This document shows, in pieces, positions 45,378-54,950 of a DNA stretch of 64,000 nucleotides (its first letter is position 1; the number at the start of each line of letters is the position of its first letter). Both the position numbers and the translations under genes were made by a program. The DNA is from Cepaea nemoralis (taxonomy: Eukaryota; Mollusca; Gastropoda; Stylommatophora; Helicidae), in the NCBI GenBank assembly GCA_014155875.1, contig JACEFZ010017692.1:144001-208000 (forward strand). The letters run 5' to 3'. Below the pieces are notes generated by a model, which had not been told where the DNA came from, ran no database searches, and worked only from the letters and a program-made list of their open reading frames with translations.

Positions 45378-45424
45378 ATAATATGTGTGTGTGTGTCTAA
45401 CGCTTAACAACTTAACTTTTTTTT

Positions 45425-45648
45425 TGCAAATCCTATTTACAGGACATCGCTGTCAATACCAGGACTGCTGTTGTTGATGTCTTGGCAAGTTTACATTCAG
45501 TAGTTTGCCATTGCTTTCTGAATAACCAGCTGCCAAAACATGTTAAAACCCAGCGCGACACGGTCTGCCGCCAAATTGGTCGCAGCTTAGTTTCAAATGC
45601 AGGTAAGCGATATTATGAACCGTGTCCGTAACACCTGTGCCACTGAGA
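45425..45648 (-). mobile_element. SINE-D with target duplication
   Basis: caacttaact occurs just before the T-run on the left and again at about 45650. Plus strand: tcctatttacaggacatcgc, ttcagtagtttgccattgct, acggtctgccgccaaattgg, gtttcaaatgcaggt; the tRNA-like head is on the right. Confidence 0.9.
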
Positions 45649-45699
45649 CAACAACTTAACTAGCAATGTTCATTTTAATTCAGGTACCGTCCAGCTATG

Positions 45700-45891
45700 T
45701 CCATAATAATACAGACTACATAGTGTACTGATCATACTTTTTGTTCCTGTGAAGTTTTAGTTCTCCTCCTTATACAAACTCTAACCCCTCACCTACAACA
45801 ATGTTTAACACACTATAATCTGTCTGTTTAACTCTGCTGATGATGTCAACTTCAGACTAACTAACCCCACACCTACAGTATATTCAATCAA
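45700..45891. repeat. Outlying units of array L
   Basis: The stretch ctgtctgtttaactctgctg, atgatgtcaacttcagacta, actaaccccacacctacag is a diverged unit of the 48490-49690 array. The array once extended further left and was broken by the LINE insertions. Confidence 0.75.
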
Positions 45892-46050
45892 TCAATCATG
45901 TGCCATGCCGGAAAGCGTGGGCGGTCATGATTCGCCATTTCACTCGATCACCAGAGTCGTGGATCAGCTCAGTGTTCCTGTCTCGTCCATGCCATGTGGC
46001 CAAGCCATCCAGGTATTTTCCTCTCGGTCTTCCTCTTGGTCACAGTATAT
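45892..46050 (-). mobile_element. RTE-like LINE, extreme 3-prime end
   Basis: The complement gives ggaaaatacctggatggctt, gccacatggcatggacgaga, catggcacatgattgattga. This is the standard RTE-like end, here with a (ttga)n tail. It is cut at the right by DNA next to the second LINE copy. Confidence 0.8.
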
Positions 46051-46070
46051 TAGTGTCATTATATATATAT

Positions 46071-47356
46071 GTTGTTGTTTGTCCATCAAGAATGATGATG
46101 ACCATTCATTTCATCCAGTGGGGTTGAAGGTGTGGAGCCGTGGGTTCTAAGATGGCTGATAAGGCCTATTTTGGCTCGAAATGTTCTTTGACAATGTGGA
46201 CAAAGAATGCTTGACGTCTCTGGAGGAGGATTTCCTGCAGTGGTTTTTCTGTCCTGCCTTTTCTTCACAGCTCTTGCAGTCCTGGTTGCCTCACATATGA
46301 CTGCACCTTTGCGCAATGATGCACGCCACGAATTTCGGTCTCTGGCTGCAGCCTCCCAGGTGTCATGATGAATTCCAAAAGCATTCAGTGAAATTTTCAG
46401 AGTGTCTTTAAAACGTTTCCTCTGGCCACCTTGGGAGCGTTTACCACAACGCAGTTCGCTGTAAAAAATTCGTTTAGGGAGCCTGTGATCTGGCATGCGA
46501 GTCAAGTGACCAGCCCAGCGAATCTGATTCTTCATCAGTAGAGTGTGGATACTAGGCATGGATGCTCTTTCTAGGACTTCAGTGTCTGGAATCTTGTCTT
46601 GCCATTTAATCTTCAGTAGCTTCCTTAGGCAGACTGTGTGGAAGTGGTTTAATTTCCTAGCGTGTCGCTGATAAACAGTCCAGGTTTCACAAGCATATAG
46701 CAGTGTGGATAATACAACTGCTTTGTAGACTTTTAGCTTTGTTTGCAGGCTTATTCCAGTTCTGTCCCATACATTCTTGTACAGTCTGCCAAAGGCTGCA
46801 CTGGCCTTGGAGATTCTTGCATTCACTTCTTCATCGATTGTGGCAGCTTGTGACAGGGTGCTGCCAAGATAGGTAAATTTGTCCACAACACTTAGTCTAT
46901 GATCATTCACTTTGATATTCGGCACAGTGTGATTATTCCCTGGAGCTGGCTGGTACATAACTACAGTCTTCTCCAAGTTGATATTGAGCCCAAAGTTGGC
47001 ACTGGCATGTGAGAAAGCTGAAACATTATGTTGCATGTCCGCCTCTGAGTTGGCGTATAGAGCGCAATCATCAGCAAACAGGAGCTCTCTGACGGTGCCG
47101 CTGTTAATTTTGGTTTTAGCTTTCAGCCTTCTGAGATTGAATAACTTTCCATCCATACGGTAGTTGATGTCTATTCCAATGTCGTCGTTCTCGAAGGCAT
47201 TCATCAACATGGCTGAAAACATGAGGCTGAACAGTGTTGGTGCCAGGACACATCCTTGCTTCACTCCATTGGTGACAGGAAAGGGTTCAGACAGCTCACC
47301 ATTTTCCTGTACTCTTGCCTGCATGCCGTCATGAAATAGCCGCACTATTTGGACAA
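46071..47356 (-). mobile_element. Second LINE copy, 5-prime truncated
   Basis: The reading frame from 47345 to 46086 (419 residues) matches the last 419 residues of the ORF at 22411-25725 with only five amino-acid differences (for example FSHAS for FSHAC and RDRNSW for RDRHSW). It includes the FADD site and the C2H2 finger. Truncation lies just upstream of RLFHDGM, so motif A and the endonuclease are missing. The 3-prime end is the same short UTR (ggacaaacaac). Truncation of this kind is typical of incomplete target-primed reverse transcription. Confidence 0.95.
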
Positions 47357-47425
47357 CTGCGTGCTCTGTTTTCTAAATCAGGGGCGAACCCGGGGCAGCA
47401 GATAGATTTCTAAACCCGGGGCAGC

Positions 47426-47426
<1 letters not shown>

Positions 47427-47503
<77 letters not shown>
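47427..47503. repeat. (TA)n microsatellite
   Basis: A TA tract with one break near 47474, preceded by a short repeated aacccggggcagcagat. Confidence 0.93.
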
Positions 47504-47508
<5 letters not shown>

Positions 47509-47577
47509 ACATTCATGATATTGATATAAATCAAACAATATAACACAAACTGTCTGTTGAACTCTAATAATGTTATG

Positions 47578-47725
47578 TTCTTCTTCTTCTTTGCGATCAT
47601 CCGGAGTCTTTTTTCAGATGTGATTGCGGTGTGTCTGTTATGCGCCCTTGGGCCGAAACCCGTAGGCCAACACAACCGGCTTTTGCGTGCTTTTTTGACC
47701 AGGTAGCATTCCTGGGAGACTCTCA
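47578..47725 (-). mobile_element. SINE-H-related element, diverged
   Basis: Begins (ttc)n, gcgatcatccggagtc, then atgtgattgcggtgtgtctg and gtaggccaacacaaccggct, ending ttttgaccaggtagcattcc. It follows SINE-H with about 20 percent difference by eye. Another partial relative (gccgcctgtaggctgacact) is at 48218-48290. Confidence 0.75.
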
Positions 47726-48489
47726 CTGTTTGCGGTACCGTCCACAACCCAGCTGGCCAAGTTGGAACGGGTTAAGACAACGGTCGTCCCTCAAAGGAAG
47801 GCAGGGACAGTCCATGGCATTTTCCGCCATCCAGGGTGGCTTCCATAATTGCAGGGCCGGCACATAGCGCCCTGGTGCTGGGCTCACCAAGGGAATCGTC
47901 ACGTACTGCTCATGGCTGCTTTAATTCTTCACTTCAATATATTGGGCATTTCGTTCGCCCCGGGCCGTTCCTGCACAGACCAGACTGGTCTGCAGTCAAT
48001 ATCCACTCAGCGAGTTTTTCGGACATGTGCTTGTCGTTGTGTCCATCAGAGCTGTTCCAGACATGTTGGACATTCGGAAACTACCTAGTCAGAGCTGTTT
48101 CGAACAAGAGCGGCATTCGGAAACTAGGTAGCTGTTCCTAGCACGAGGGAAGACTAGTTAGAGCTTTTCCGGTCACGAAAGACATTTCACTAGGACATAA
48201 TTGTGTAGTGCCATTTTTATTTTGCCGCCTGTAGGCTGACACTTCCGGCTTCAGCGGGCATTTTTGATGAGGTTAGTCTTCCTCGGGTTTCGAGACTCTT
48301 ATTTCGACTTCCACACAACAAGCTTTCGCTTCGGGCTGCCACGTAATGGATTCGCAAGACAGGCATTCCATTTCGTGTCAATGAGACAATTTTCCACCTT
48401 TGACTACACTCACTCCATGAGTACAGTTACAGACTATCTATGGGACATGCGACCAAGGTGTTTTTCCTCCTTTTGTACTCGCTCACGGG
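47726..48489. other. Unassigned repeat-like sequence
   Basis: GC-richer than its surroundings. It carries an internal near-duplication (agctgtt(c/t)c ... cattcggaaacta, twice near 48048-48130) and a SINE-H-like piece at 48218-48290. Possibly more of the LINE that supplies the SINE-H-like end, in minus orientation. No domain recognised. Confidence 0.4.
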
Positions 48490-49690
48490 GTAGGCTACAA
48501 ACTGTCTGTTGAAATCTACTGAAGATGTCAACATCAGACGTAAGTAACCCCACAACTACAGGTGTATAGTGTATAACATACAATACAAACTCACAAATTG
48601 TCTGTTTAACTACTCTACTGAAGATGTCAACATTACACGCAAGTAACCCCACAACTACAGATAACATACAATACAAACTCACAAATTGTCTGTTTAACTA
48701 CTCTACTGAAGATGTCAACATTACACGCAAGTAACCCCAAAACTACAGATAACATACAATACAAACTCACAAACTGTCTGTTGAACTCTACTGAAGATGT
48801 CAACATTAGACGCAAGTAACCCCACAACTACAGATAACATACAATACAAACTCACAAACTGTCTGTTGAACTACTCTACTGAAGATGTCAACATTACACG
48901 CAAGTAATCCCACAACTACAGATAACATACAATACAAACTCACAAACTGTCTGTTGAACTCTACTGAAGATGTCAACATTAGACGCAAGTAACCCCACAA
49001 CTACAGATAACATACAATACAAACTCACAAACTGTCTGTTGAACTACTCTACTGAAGATGTCAACATTACACGCAAGTAACCCCACAACTACAGATAACA
49101 TACAATACAAACTCACAAACTGTCTGTTGAACTCTACTGAAGATGTCAACATTAGACGCAAGTAACCCCACAACTACAGATAACATACAATACAAACTCA
49201 CAAACTGTCTGTTGAACTCTACTGAAGATGTCAACATTAGACGTAAGTAACCCCACAACTACAGATAACATACAATACAAACTCACAAACTGTCTGTTGA
49301 ACTCTACTGAAGATGTCAACATTAGAGGTAAGTAACCCCACAACTACAGATAACATACAATACAAACTCACAAACTGTCTGTTGAACTCTACTGGAGATG
49401 TCAACATTAGACGCAAGTAACCCCACAACTACAGATAACATACAATACAAACTCACAAACTGTCTGTTGAACTACTCTACTGAAGATGTCAACATTAGAC
49501 GCAAGTAACCCCACAACTACAGATAACATACAATACAAACTCACAAACTGTCTGTTGAACTCTACTGAAGATGTCAACATTACACGTAAGTAACCCCACA
49601 ACTACAGACTACAGTGTATAACATACAATTCAATACAAACAAACTGTCGTCTGCTGATGATGTTAACTTCAAACAACAACAACGACGATT
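48490..49690. repeat. Array L: 85/88-bp satellite with 173-bp dimers
   Basis: About thirteen units of acagataacatacaatacaa, actcacaaactgtctgttga, ctctactgaagatgtcaaca and ttagacgcaagtaaccccac. From 48630 to about 49170 units alternate between 88 bp (actactctac) and 85 bp (actctac), giving a 173-bp period. Further right most are 85 bp. Diverged units mark the right end near 49650. Confidence 0.96.
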
Positions 49691-50214
49691 AAATAAAAAT
49701 GTTTCAAAAAACCTAAAACGTTGGAACATTAAAATAGTTTAATTAAACTAACATATTTAATAATAGACGAAAAGGCATAGAAATACAAATTAACGTCTAA
49801 CGATTTTAATTAACAAACCCGCTATGACCTACCGAATGAGTAAGAACATAACAAAGTACTGAATGAAACAAGAAATCTATTTACTCCCCACTCTCAAGCA
49901 ATATACGGAAGTTTGTAGTCGGCCATTTCGTGAGGTCAACTTTTAAACTACCACATGCTGGCATCCGGTATATTTAACTTTCGTTGTCCTGAATCGATTG
50001 CTTTACCTTATTCGCCCCTACAATGACTAATCGCGTCTATTTATGGGTTTTGCTAATAATACAGGCAATATTTACAATTAAGAATGTTTGGTTTATCATA
50101 AATGTTCCCTATCCGGTAGTGTTTGCTTCTCTAATCATTGTCATGTTACCTTCCACTTACCGTAAAGCTTCGTGGGGAGGAATAGTTGATGTTCCAGTAC
50201 CCGATGACACTGGA
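49691..50214. other. Unassigned sequence
   Basis: A 64-codon frame at 50023-50217 encodes a hydrophobic stretch (LLIIQAIFTIKNVWFIINV) but has no homologue I recognise and no clear splice sites. It is left as unsupported. Confidence 0.35.
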
Positions 50215-50395
50215 TAATGTCATTCCGTCTGGCTTTACAATGTCATTGGAGTCTTCAATCCATTCTCTTCTGGGGGGTCCTCTCGCTCTTGTATCAGATC
50301 TTCTTTAGTTTAGCACCATTGCAGGTAACTGGTGTTATTGCATTCTAACGAGACGGCCGAACCATTTAAATGATCTGATGTTCAATGCGTGTGAC
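50215..50395 (-). mobile_element. RTE-like LINE, short C-terminal fragment
   Basis: The minus strand gives FKWFGRLVRMQ, then RRSDTRARGPPRREWIEDS, the basic RxRGxPRxxW block near the C-terminus of RTE-like ORFs. Confidence 0.7.
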
Positions 50396-50439
50396 ACAAA
50401 GTGTTGATCCCACTGTCATTGCTTTACCCAAAAAAAAAG

Positions 50440-50672
50440 AAGAGAGGATCGACTTCATTGCACCAGGTTTTATCTCATACGGCTCGTTCTCTTTCCGCGG
50501 GGCGGTCTGCCGAAAGCGTCGCACAAAGCACGAACTCCGTAGCTCCAGCGACGACCCCAGGAGTCTCGGAGAAAAATGCACCCGTGAACCGAAAGACGTA
50601 GCCCGGAATCGAACCCACAACCTTCGGAGCGCGAAGTAAACGGCCTGGACACGGAGACTCCCCACCATTATT
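50440..50672 (-). mobile_element. SINE-A, full length
   Basis: Minus-strand head gagtctccgtgtccaggccg and B box gtgggttcgattccgg, then gagactcctggggtcgtcgc, tggagctacggagttcgtgc. The B box here is closer to a tRNA consensus than in the copy at 3177-3400. The end reads acctggtgcaatgaagtcga. Confidence 0.9.
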
Positions 50673-51194
50673 GTTGGTGTCATTATTATTAATTACCACG
50701 CCACTAATCAGTTTTGTTGAAAATTGGGGGTCGTTATATAATGTGCGGAATCTGAGAAAAGTTCGAAAGGTAAAGTGCCCACTGCACTACAAACGGACAA
50801 CGCGCAGTTTTGTGGCAAATGCTGCGATGGTGTCCGAGTATTCACTGTGTAAGTGGATAACTCTGCACCTTAGCAGAACAGGGTTATCACTTGTCATGAT
50901 GATTAGAAATTTATGTCAAAAGCAGAAGTGGCATGATATGGATTGGCGCTAAATTCAAGGGGAAACCACCACACTACCTTCTCAAGTCTTCGTGAGTCAA
51001 AATAAATAAGAGAACAACGTCAAATGCTGCATCAGGTCATCCTCGCTTGGCAGGGACTATCACAAGCGACGTTGTGATAGGTTCGCGTTGTGATACCAGA
51101 CCATCATCAAGCTACTGACAGCAAAACTTACAAGTTTATAATAATGATCATCATTTAACAGGTCTTTACATAACGTCTTTCATATCATGGCCAG

Positions 51195-52075
51195 CCGAAA
51201 GTTTCTCGATTTCTGATTTCTCATGAATAAGCACTCAAAACTTCAGGCATTAGCCGAAATGGGTAGGCTAGACGAAGAGTATGTGGGTACTTCAGTAACA
51301 GCTGATGGGCGGTGTATTTACGAAGTTAAATGTAGAATAGCTCAATCACATACAGCAATTGACAAGATGAAGAATTTTCTGAGCAATATGTTTTTGTCAA
51401 TCGAAACGAGAAAAATGCCGGTCTCCCTGGTCGAGGAGTTAGCAGTTTTCTCCGTAATCCCGAATACTCTCGTGGTTGACGTGAGCACACGAGAATTGGA
51501 AGCGGTTCGAATCGCGCCAGTGACTTATGAGAGTATGGAGCCGGTCGCTCAGAAAGTCGGGGCGTGCTGATGAGCGTAATCTAGCCTAGGAATCAACATA
51601 CAGCTGAAAGCTGATGTTGACCGCGATATCCTGAAACAGGATGGAAACGCGGGAAAAAAAATAGTTCCTAAGAACTATATCGAACTAGTCTTGCTGTACG
51701 GAAGTGAAACATGGACAGTTCACAGATTAGTGTGGAATTACGTGGGTGCTGCAGCGATGTGGTTTTACGCACAAATGACGAAAACACCATGGACGGATTA
51801 CAAGTGTAATGAACATTTCTTGAAAGAAGTTAAATCACACAGAATATTTGCTGCTCTTGGCAGAAGAGCACAGTCCACATTTGTGGACACGTCGTGGGAA
51901 AGGGAAAGCTCGAGTAGATCGTGACAACGGGAAATTTTAGAGGGGTGGGGTGAGAGATAGGGGAGAGATCGAGAGAGAGGATACTGGACAGTTTGGCGTC
52001 ACTGCATGGAGGAAATCGGTATCAGAAATGATGGCAGTACACGAGACAGGCGTGAGCACCACAGCCGCGGGATCT
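51195..52075 (+). pseudogene. RTE-like LINE C-terminal region split by a SINE
   Basis: Left part: GTSVTADGRCIYEVKCRIAQ, SHTAIDKMKNFLSNMFLSIE ends at 51416. The right part resumes near 51680 with NYIELVLLYGSETWTVHRL, MWFYAQMTKTPWTDYKCNEH and FGVTAWRKSVSEM, with several stops. In relatives these two blocks are adjacent, so 51417-51675 is an insertion. The copy is closer to the LLYGSETWT type than the 33998 copy. Confidence 0.85.
51417..51675 (+). mobile_element. tRNA-derived SINE inside a LINE
   Basis: A-box-like tggtcgaggagttagca and a perfect B box ggttcgaatc (51507) lie about 60 bp apart, with a long variable-arm-like segment between, as in Leu/Ser-type tRNAs. The body gtgctgatgagcgtaatcta, gatgttgaccgcgatatcct follows, and an A-run ends it. 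No second copy in this window. Confidence 0.78.
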
Positions 52076-52346
52076 ATAAAAGCAAGATGAACTGAATGCA
52101 TTTACTCTTAATGTTTTTTGCAGGTATAACAATTAATATGTCTGGTGTGTTGTAGTTGCGCGTCCGTAAGGTCTGCTTACTTGCTACAAACCGCACTACT
52201 TCCGGTTAGTGTATCTGAATTCCAATGAGTACTGAAATGAAGAAACTAGATGTGGACTTTATATATTAAATATTGAGCACAACCCACTACTGGCAACGCT
52301 GATCGTATTCCGGTATGAACTTAGGCCTATCCACGTCAATATGGAA

Positions 52347-52391
52347 GCACTAGACTCGAGTTTCGCCCTCGTTTGAGCTCGTCAGTAGTGC
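52347..52391 (-). ncRNA. Hammerhead ribozyme, inverted copy
   Basis: On the minus strand: stem I GCACTA, core CTGACGA, stem II GCTC and GGGC around AAACGA, core GAAA, a two-pair stem III (A-T, C-G) closing TCGA, cleavage triplet GTC, and stem I partner TAGTGC. All invariant core bases are present. Predicted cleavage is between plus positions 52353 and 52352. Confidence 0.88.
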
Positions 52392-52763
52392 ATATCCCTG
52401 ACCGGATCCGGAAACAAGCCCCGGATCACTAACGTGTGAAGCGGGTGTGTAACCACGCGGCACACGTTGGACACACAGCCAAATTATCATAACAGAACAC
52501 CACAACGTCACCCATCGTAGGCTCATTGGATTTAGGAGGCCTGGTGTTCCTTGCCAATGAGAAGTCCTGATCGTTTCTGGTCCACATCGATTGACGGACG
52601 TCAGTCGCGGCGATTGGGCAATCTTGAGCATAGCCTACGATGGGTGACGTTGTGGTGTTCTGTTATGATAATTTGGCTGTGTGTCCAACGTGTGCCGCGT
52701 GGTTACACACCCGCTTCACACGTCAGTGATCCGGGGCTTGTTTCCGGATCCGGTCAGGGATTT

Positions 52764-52808
52764 GCACTACTGACGAGCTCAAACGAGGGCGAAACTCGAG
52801 TCTAGTGC
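52764..52808 (+). ncRNA. Hammerhead ribozyme, first direct copy
   Basis: Stem I 52764-52769 pairs with 52803-52808. CTGACGA lies at 52770-52776, and stem II at 52777-52780 pairs with 52787-52790. GAAA is at 52791-52794, then stem III, with GTC ending at 52802. Cleavage is predicted after 52802. The 45-nt core is identical to the other two copies. A type I hammerhead with such a short stem III is thought to cleave best in tandem or paired form. Confidence 0.9.
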
Positions 52809-53183
52809 TTCCATATTGACGTGGATAGGCCTAAGTTCATACCAGAATACGATCAGCGTTGCCAGTAGTGGGTTGTGCTCAATATTTAAAATTCAAATCC
52901 CGAAATAACCAAATTAATCAATTTGATTATTGCTCATTGGATTTAGGAGGCCTGGTGTTCCTTGCCAATGAGAAGTCCTGATCGTTTCGGGTCCACATCG
53001 ATTGACGGACGTCAGTCGCGGCGATTGGGCAATCTTGAGCATAGCCTACGATGGGTGACGTTGTGGTGTTCTGTTAATACTGTTATGATAATTTGGCTGT
53101 GTGTCCAACGTGTGCCGCGTGGTTACACACCCGCTTCACACGTCAGTGATCCGGGGCTTGTTTCCGGATCCGGTCAGGGATAT

Positions 53184-53228
53184 GCACTACTGACGAGCTC
53201 AAACGAGGGCGAAACTCGAGTCTAGTGC
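53184..53228 (+). ncRNA. Hammerhead ribozyme, second direct copy
   Basis: Same 45-nt core, exactly 420 bp after the previous copy. Cleavage after 53222 and after 52802 in one transcript would release a 420-nt linear RNA (52803-53222) with the 5-prime hydroxyl and 2,3-cyclic phosphate ends that can be ligated into a circle. Confidence 0.9.
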
Positions 53229-53644
53229 TTCCATATTGATGTGGATAGGCCTAAGTTCATACTGGAATACGATCAGCGTTGCCAGTAGTGGGTTGTGCTC
53301 AATATTTAAAATTCAAATCCCGAAATAACCAAATTAATCAGTTTGACTTTATATATGTATAAGAATGTAACGAGCAGAAGAAAAAAGCAAACGGTGAGGT
53401 ATTGAGTGTTGCGGATGTTGCAAGATCACACATTAAAACCATAAGATTAAAAAATATATGGGGCATATGAACAGGAGACGTGGAGTTAAGATTACTAGAC
53501 TCACCACTGACCTTTGCCGTCTTGATTGACGATAGTTTGTTACATTGTGCTACAAACAAAAAGGTATTATAACTACAACCCACGGCGGTAGGGCCAGGGA
53601 TGGAGTTAACCCATGGCACAAAGCATGAGCTGAATTGTATAGAC

Positions 53645-54033
53645 CAGTGGTTCTCAACCGGTGGGGAATCCCCCCCCCGGGGGGGGGGGGATTTTAGGGT
53701 TTCCAGGGGGAGGGGGGGATTAAGATTATTTCAAGATCGCGTTGATGCAAAAACCGATTACTTGATATTGTTTTTTCCTTATACTTTACGGTTCTTTACT
53801 TCTCGCCATTCTGAAATTCATTTTATAAGTAAGTAGACCCGCAAATCACGTTTTATGTAGACGTCTAGACTTGTTCTATATAGTATGTGTCATTAAATTT
53901 TGCTTCCATGTTTACGTATACTGTGTATACAGGGGAATTTATAGGGGAAAAATACGAAAGGGGGGGGGGAGGGGTTACATTCTGAACAAATGGTAATGCG
54001 GTGCATGAGCCAAAAAAAGGTTGAGAACCACTG
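53645..54033. mobile_element. hAT-type MITE, 389 bp
   Basis: Terminal inverted repeats CAGTGGTTCTCAACC and GGTTGAGAACCACTG are flanked by the 8-bp duplication gtatagac (53637-53644 and 54034-54041). Both are diagnostic of the hAT superfamily. The interior is non-coding and holds several G-runs near each end. It depends on a hAT transposase encoded elsewhere. Confidence 0.95.
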
Positions 54034-54069
54034 GTATAGACGATGTGTTACCCATGCAGCTTGATATCG

Positions 54070-54092
54070 TGCTCTTCCTCTCTCTCCCTCTC

Positions 54093-54161
<69 letters not shown>
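54070..54161. repeat. (CT)n microsatellite
   Basis: Nearly pure CT repeat inside repeat G; its reverse strand gives Arg-Glu frames without meaning. Confidence 0.95.
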
Positions 54162-54162
<1 letters not shown>

Positions 54163-54427
54163 GTCCTGCCTAGTTCACTCAAGAGAAAAGGTAACACCAA
54201 TACATCTGGAACAAGATCAGATGCAAAAGCTGCCAGATTAGCAAAACAATGATCTAACTGTCCGCATGTCCGAGCTTTGATCCTAGACCCGTTGCCGACC
54301 AAGACTTAGGGCCTGGTCTGCCCTGGCATGACTTTAGTATTTAAGTTGCATTACCTCGCACTAGGATACGGCGTGTGCCCTCCCAGTTACGCTCCTCCAA
54401 TTATGCTTATATGAGTAACATTATTAG

Positions 54428-54605
54428 GCCCTGTGGCTCAGAAGCTATGAACGCGTTTCACAATTCCCCGACATGCCGAGTCGAGAGTTGGAAATCATTT
54501 GCAGACGATCTGTAATCAGACAGTCTTGCGTTGTTTTCAGTGGTATGGGTTTCAGTTGTTCAGAAAGCAGTGAAAACTAGTGAACGTAAACAATTCTTCT
54601 TCTTC
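54428..54605 (+). mobile_element. SINE-D
   Basis: tRNA-like head ctgtggctcagaagctatga, B-box-like gagagttggaaatc, then gcagacgatctgtaatcaga and gttcagaaagcagtgaaaac. The 3-prime end is lost where a (ttc)n tract begins. Confidence 0.82.
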
Positions 54606-54950
54606 TTCTTTCGTTCGCTTGAAACATGTCTACAACTGCAATGTCGTCTCTTGTATGAATCTAACAGTCTTTTTTAGTTCATTCAGCGGTCCACAGAGTT
54701 TATCTTCCACTGTTGTCTCTCTAGGCCAGAAGGTTCGCCTGGATATGTTGTAGTTTGGGCAATCCTGGAGTATGTGCTCTGCTGTCTGCGACGCCAAACC
54801 ACATGTGCACATGGCTGAGTCACCAATCTTGAATTTTGTATACAAGTGGTTGCGTAATCTATTGTGTCCTGTTCTGAGGCGCAGAAGAATGACCTGTTCT
54901 GGTCTGTAAAGTAAATCACAAAAGGCAAAATACAATTTTGGGGTTGATTC
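54606..54950 (-). mobile_element. LINE C-terminal fragment with (gaa)n tail
   Basis: The minus strand reads QVILLRLRTGHNRLRNHLYT, FKIGDSAMCTCGLASQTAEH, ILQDCPNY, then stops after FIQETTLQL. The LRTGHxRL ... CxCG ... EHILxxCP pattern is the C-terminal cysteine motif of LINE ORFs that carry RNase H (Jockey/I-type). The tail acgaaagaagaagaag follows. This is a different LINE lineage from the 22411 ORF and from the RTE-like copies. Confidence 0.85.

Larger units (their letters stand above)
52267..53344 (+). mobile_element. Retrozyme-like element with three hammerhead ribozymes
   Basis: gactttatatat occurs at 52255-52266 and 53345-53356, a 12-bp target duplication. The element comprises an inverted arm (52267-52528), a spacer of about 105 bp (52529-52633), a direct unit, and a second direct unit with its own copy of the spacer (from about 52933). 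The direct units differ by a few bases and a 9-bp insertion (aatactgtt, near 53075). Each arm carries one hammerhead motif. The spacer holds ctcattgg/ccaatgag, a possible hairpin. No reverse transcriptase is encoded. Non-autonomous elements with tandem units of 300-450 bp bounded by type I hammerheads are known from many animals as retrozymes, thought to move with Penelope-like enzymes. That assignment is inference from structure; the Arg/Ser-rich frames here are not credible proteins. Confidence 0.88.
53508..54410 (+). repeat. Repeat G, split by a hAT MITE and a CT run
   Basis: The left part ctttgccgtcttgattgacg ... gagctgaattgtatagac and the right part gatgtgttacccatgcagct ... gttacgctcctcc match 30690-31115. 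It carries extra sequence at 53530-53600 and a (CT)n tract expanded from a ctctctcttggcct-like region. Confidence 0.85.

Noticed and set aside
48490..49690. CRISPR-like or ribozyme-bearing array
   Set aside because: No spacers. ctgaaga could fit CUGANGA, but no GAAA core follows.
50023..50217. 64-residue hydrophobic peptide
   Set aside because: Short, no homology recognised, no splice or promoter evidence.
52551..53225. Two near-identical 84-87-residue proteins and their inverted partner
   Set aside because: They cross the hammerhead motifs and occur on both strands of a repeat; conservation is explained by the RNA element.
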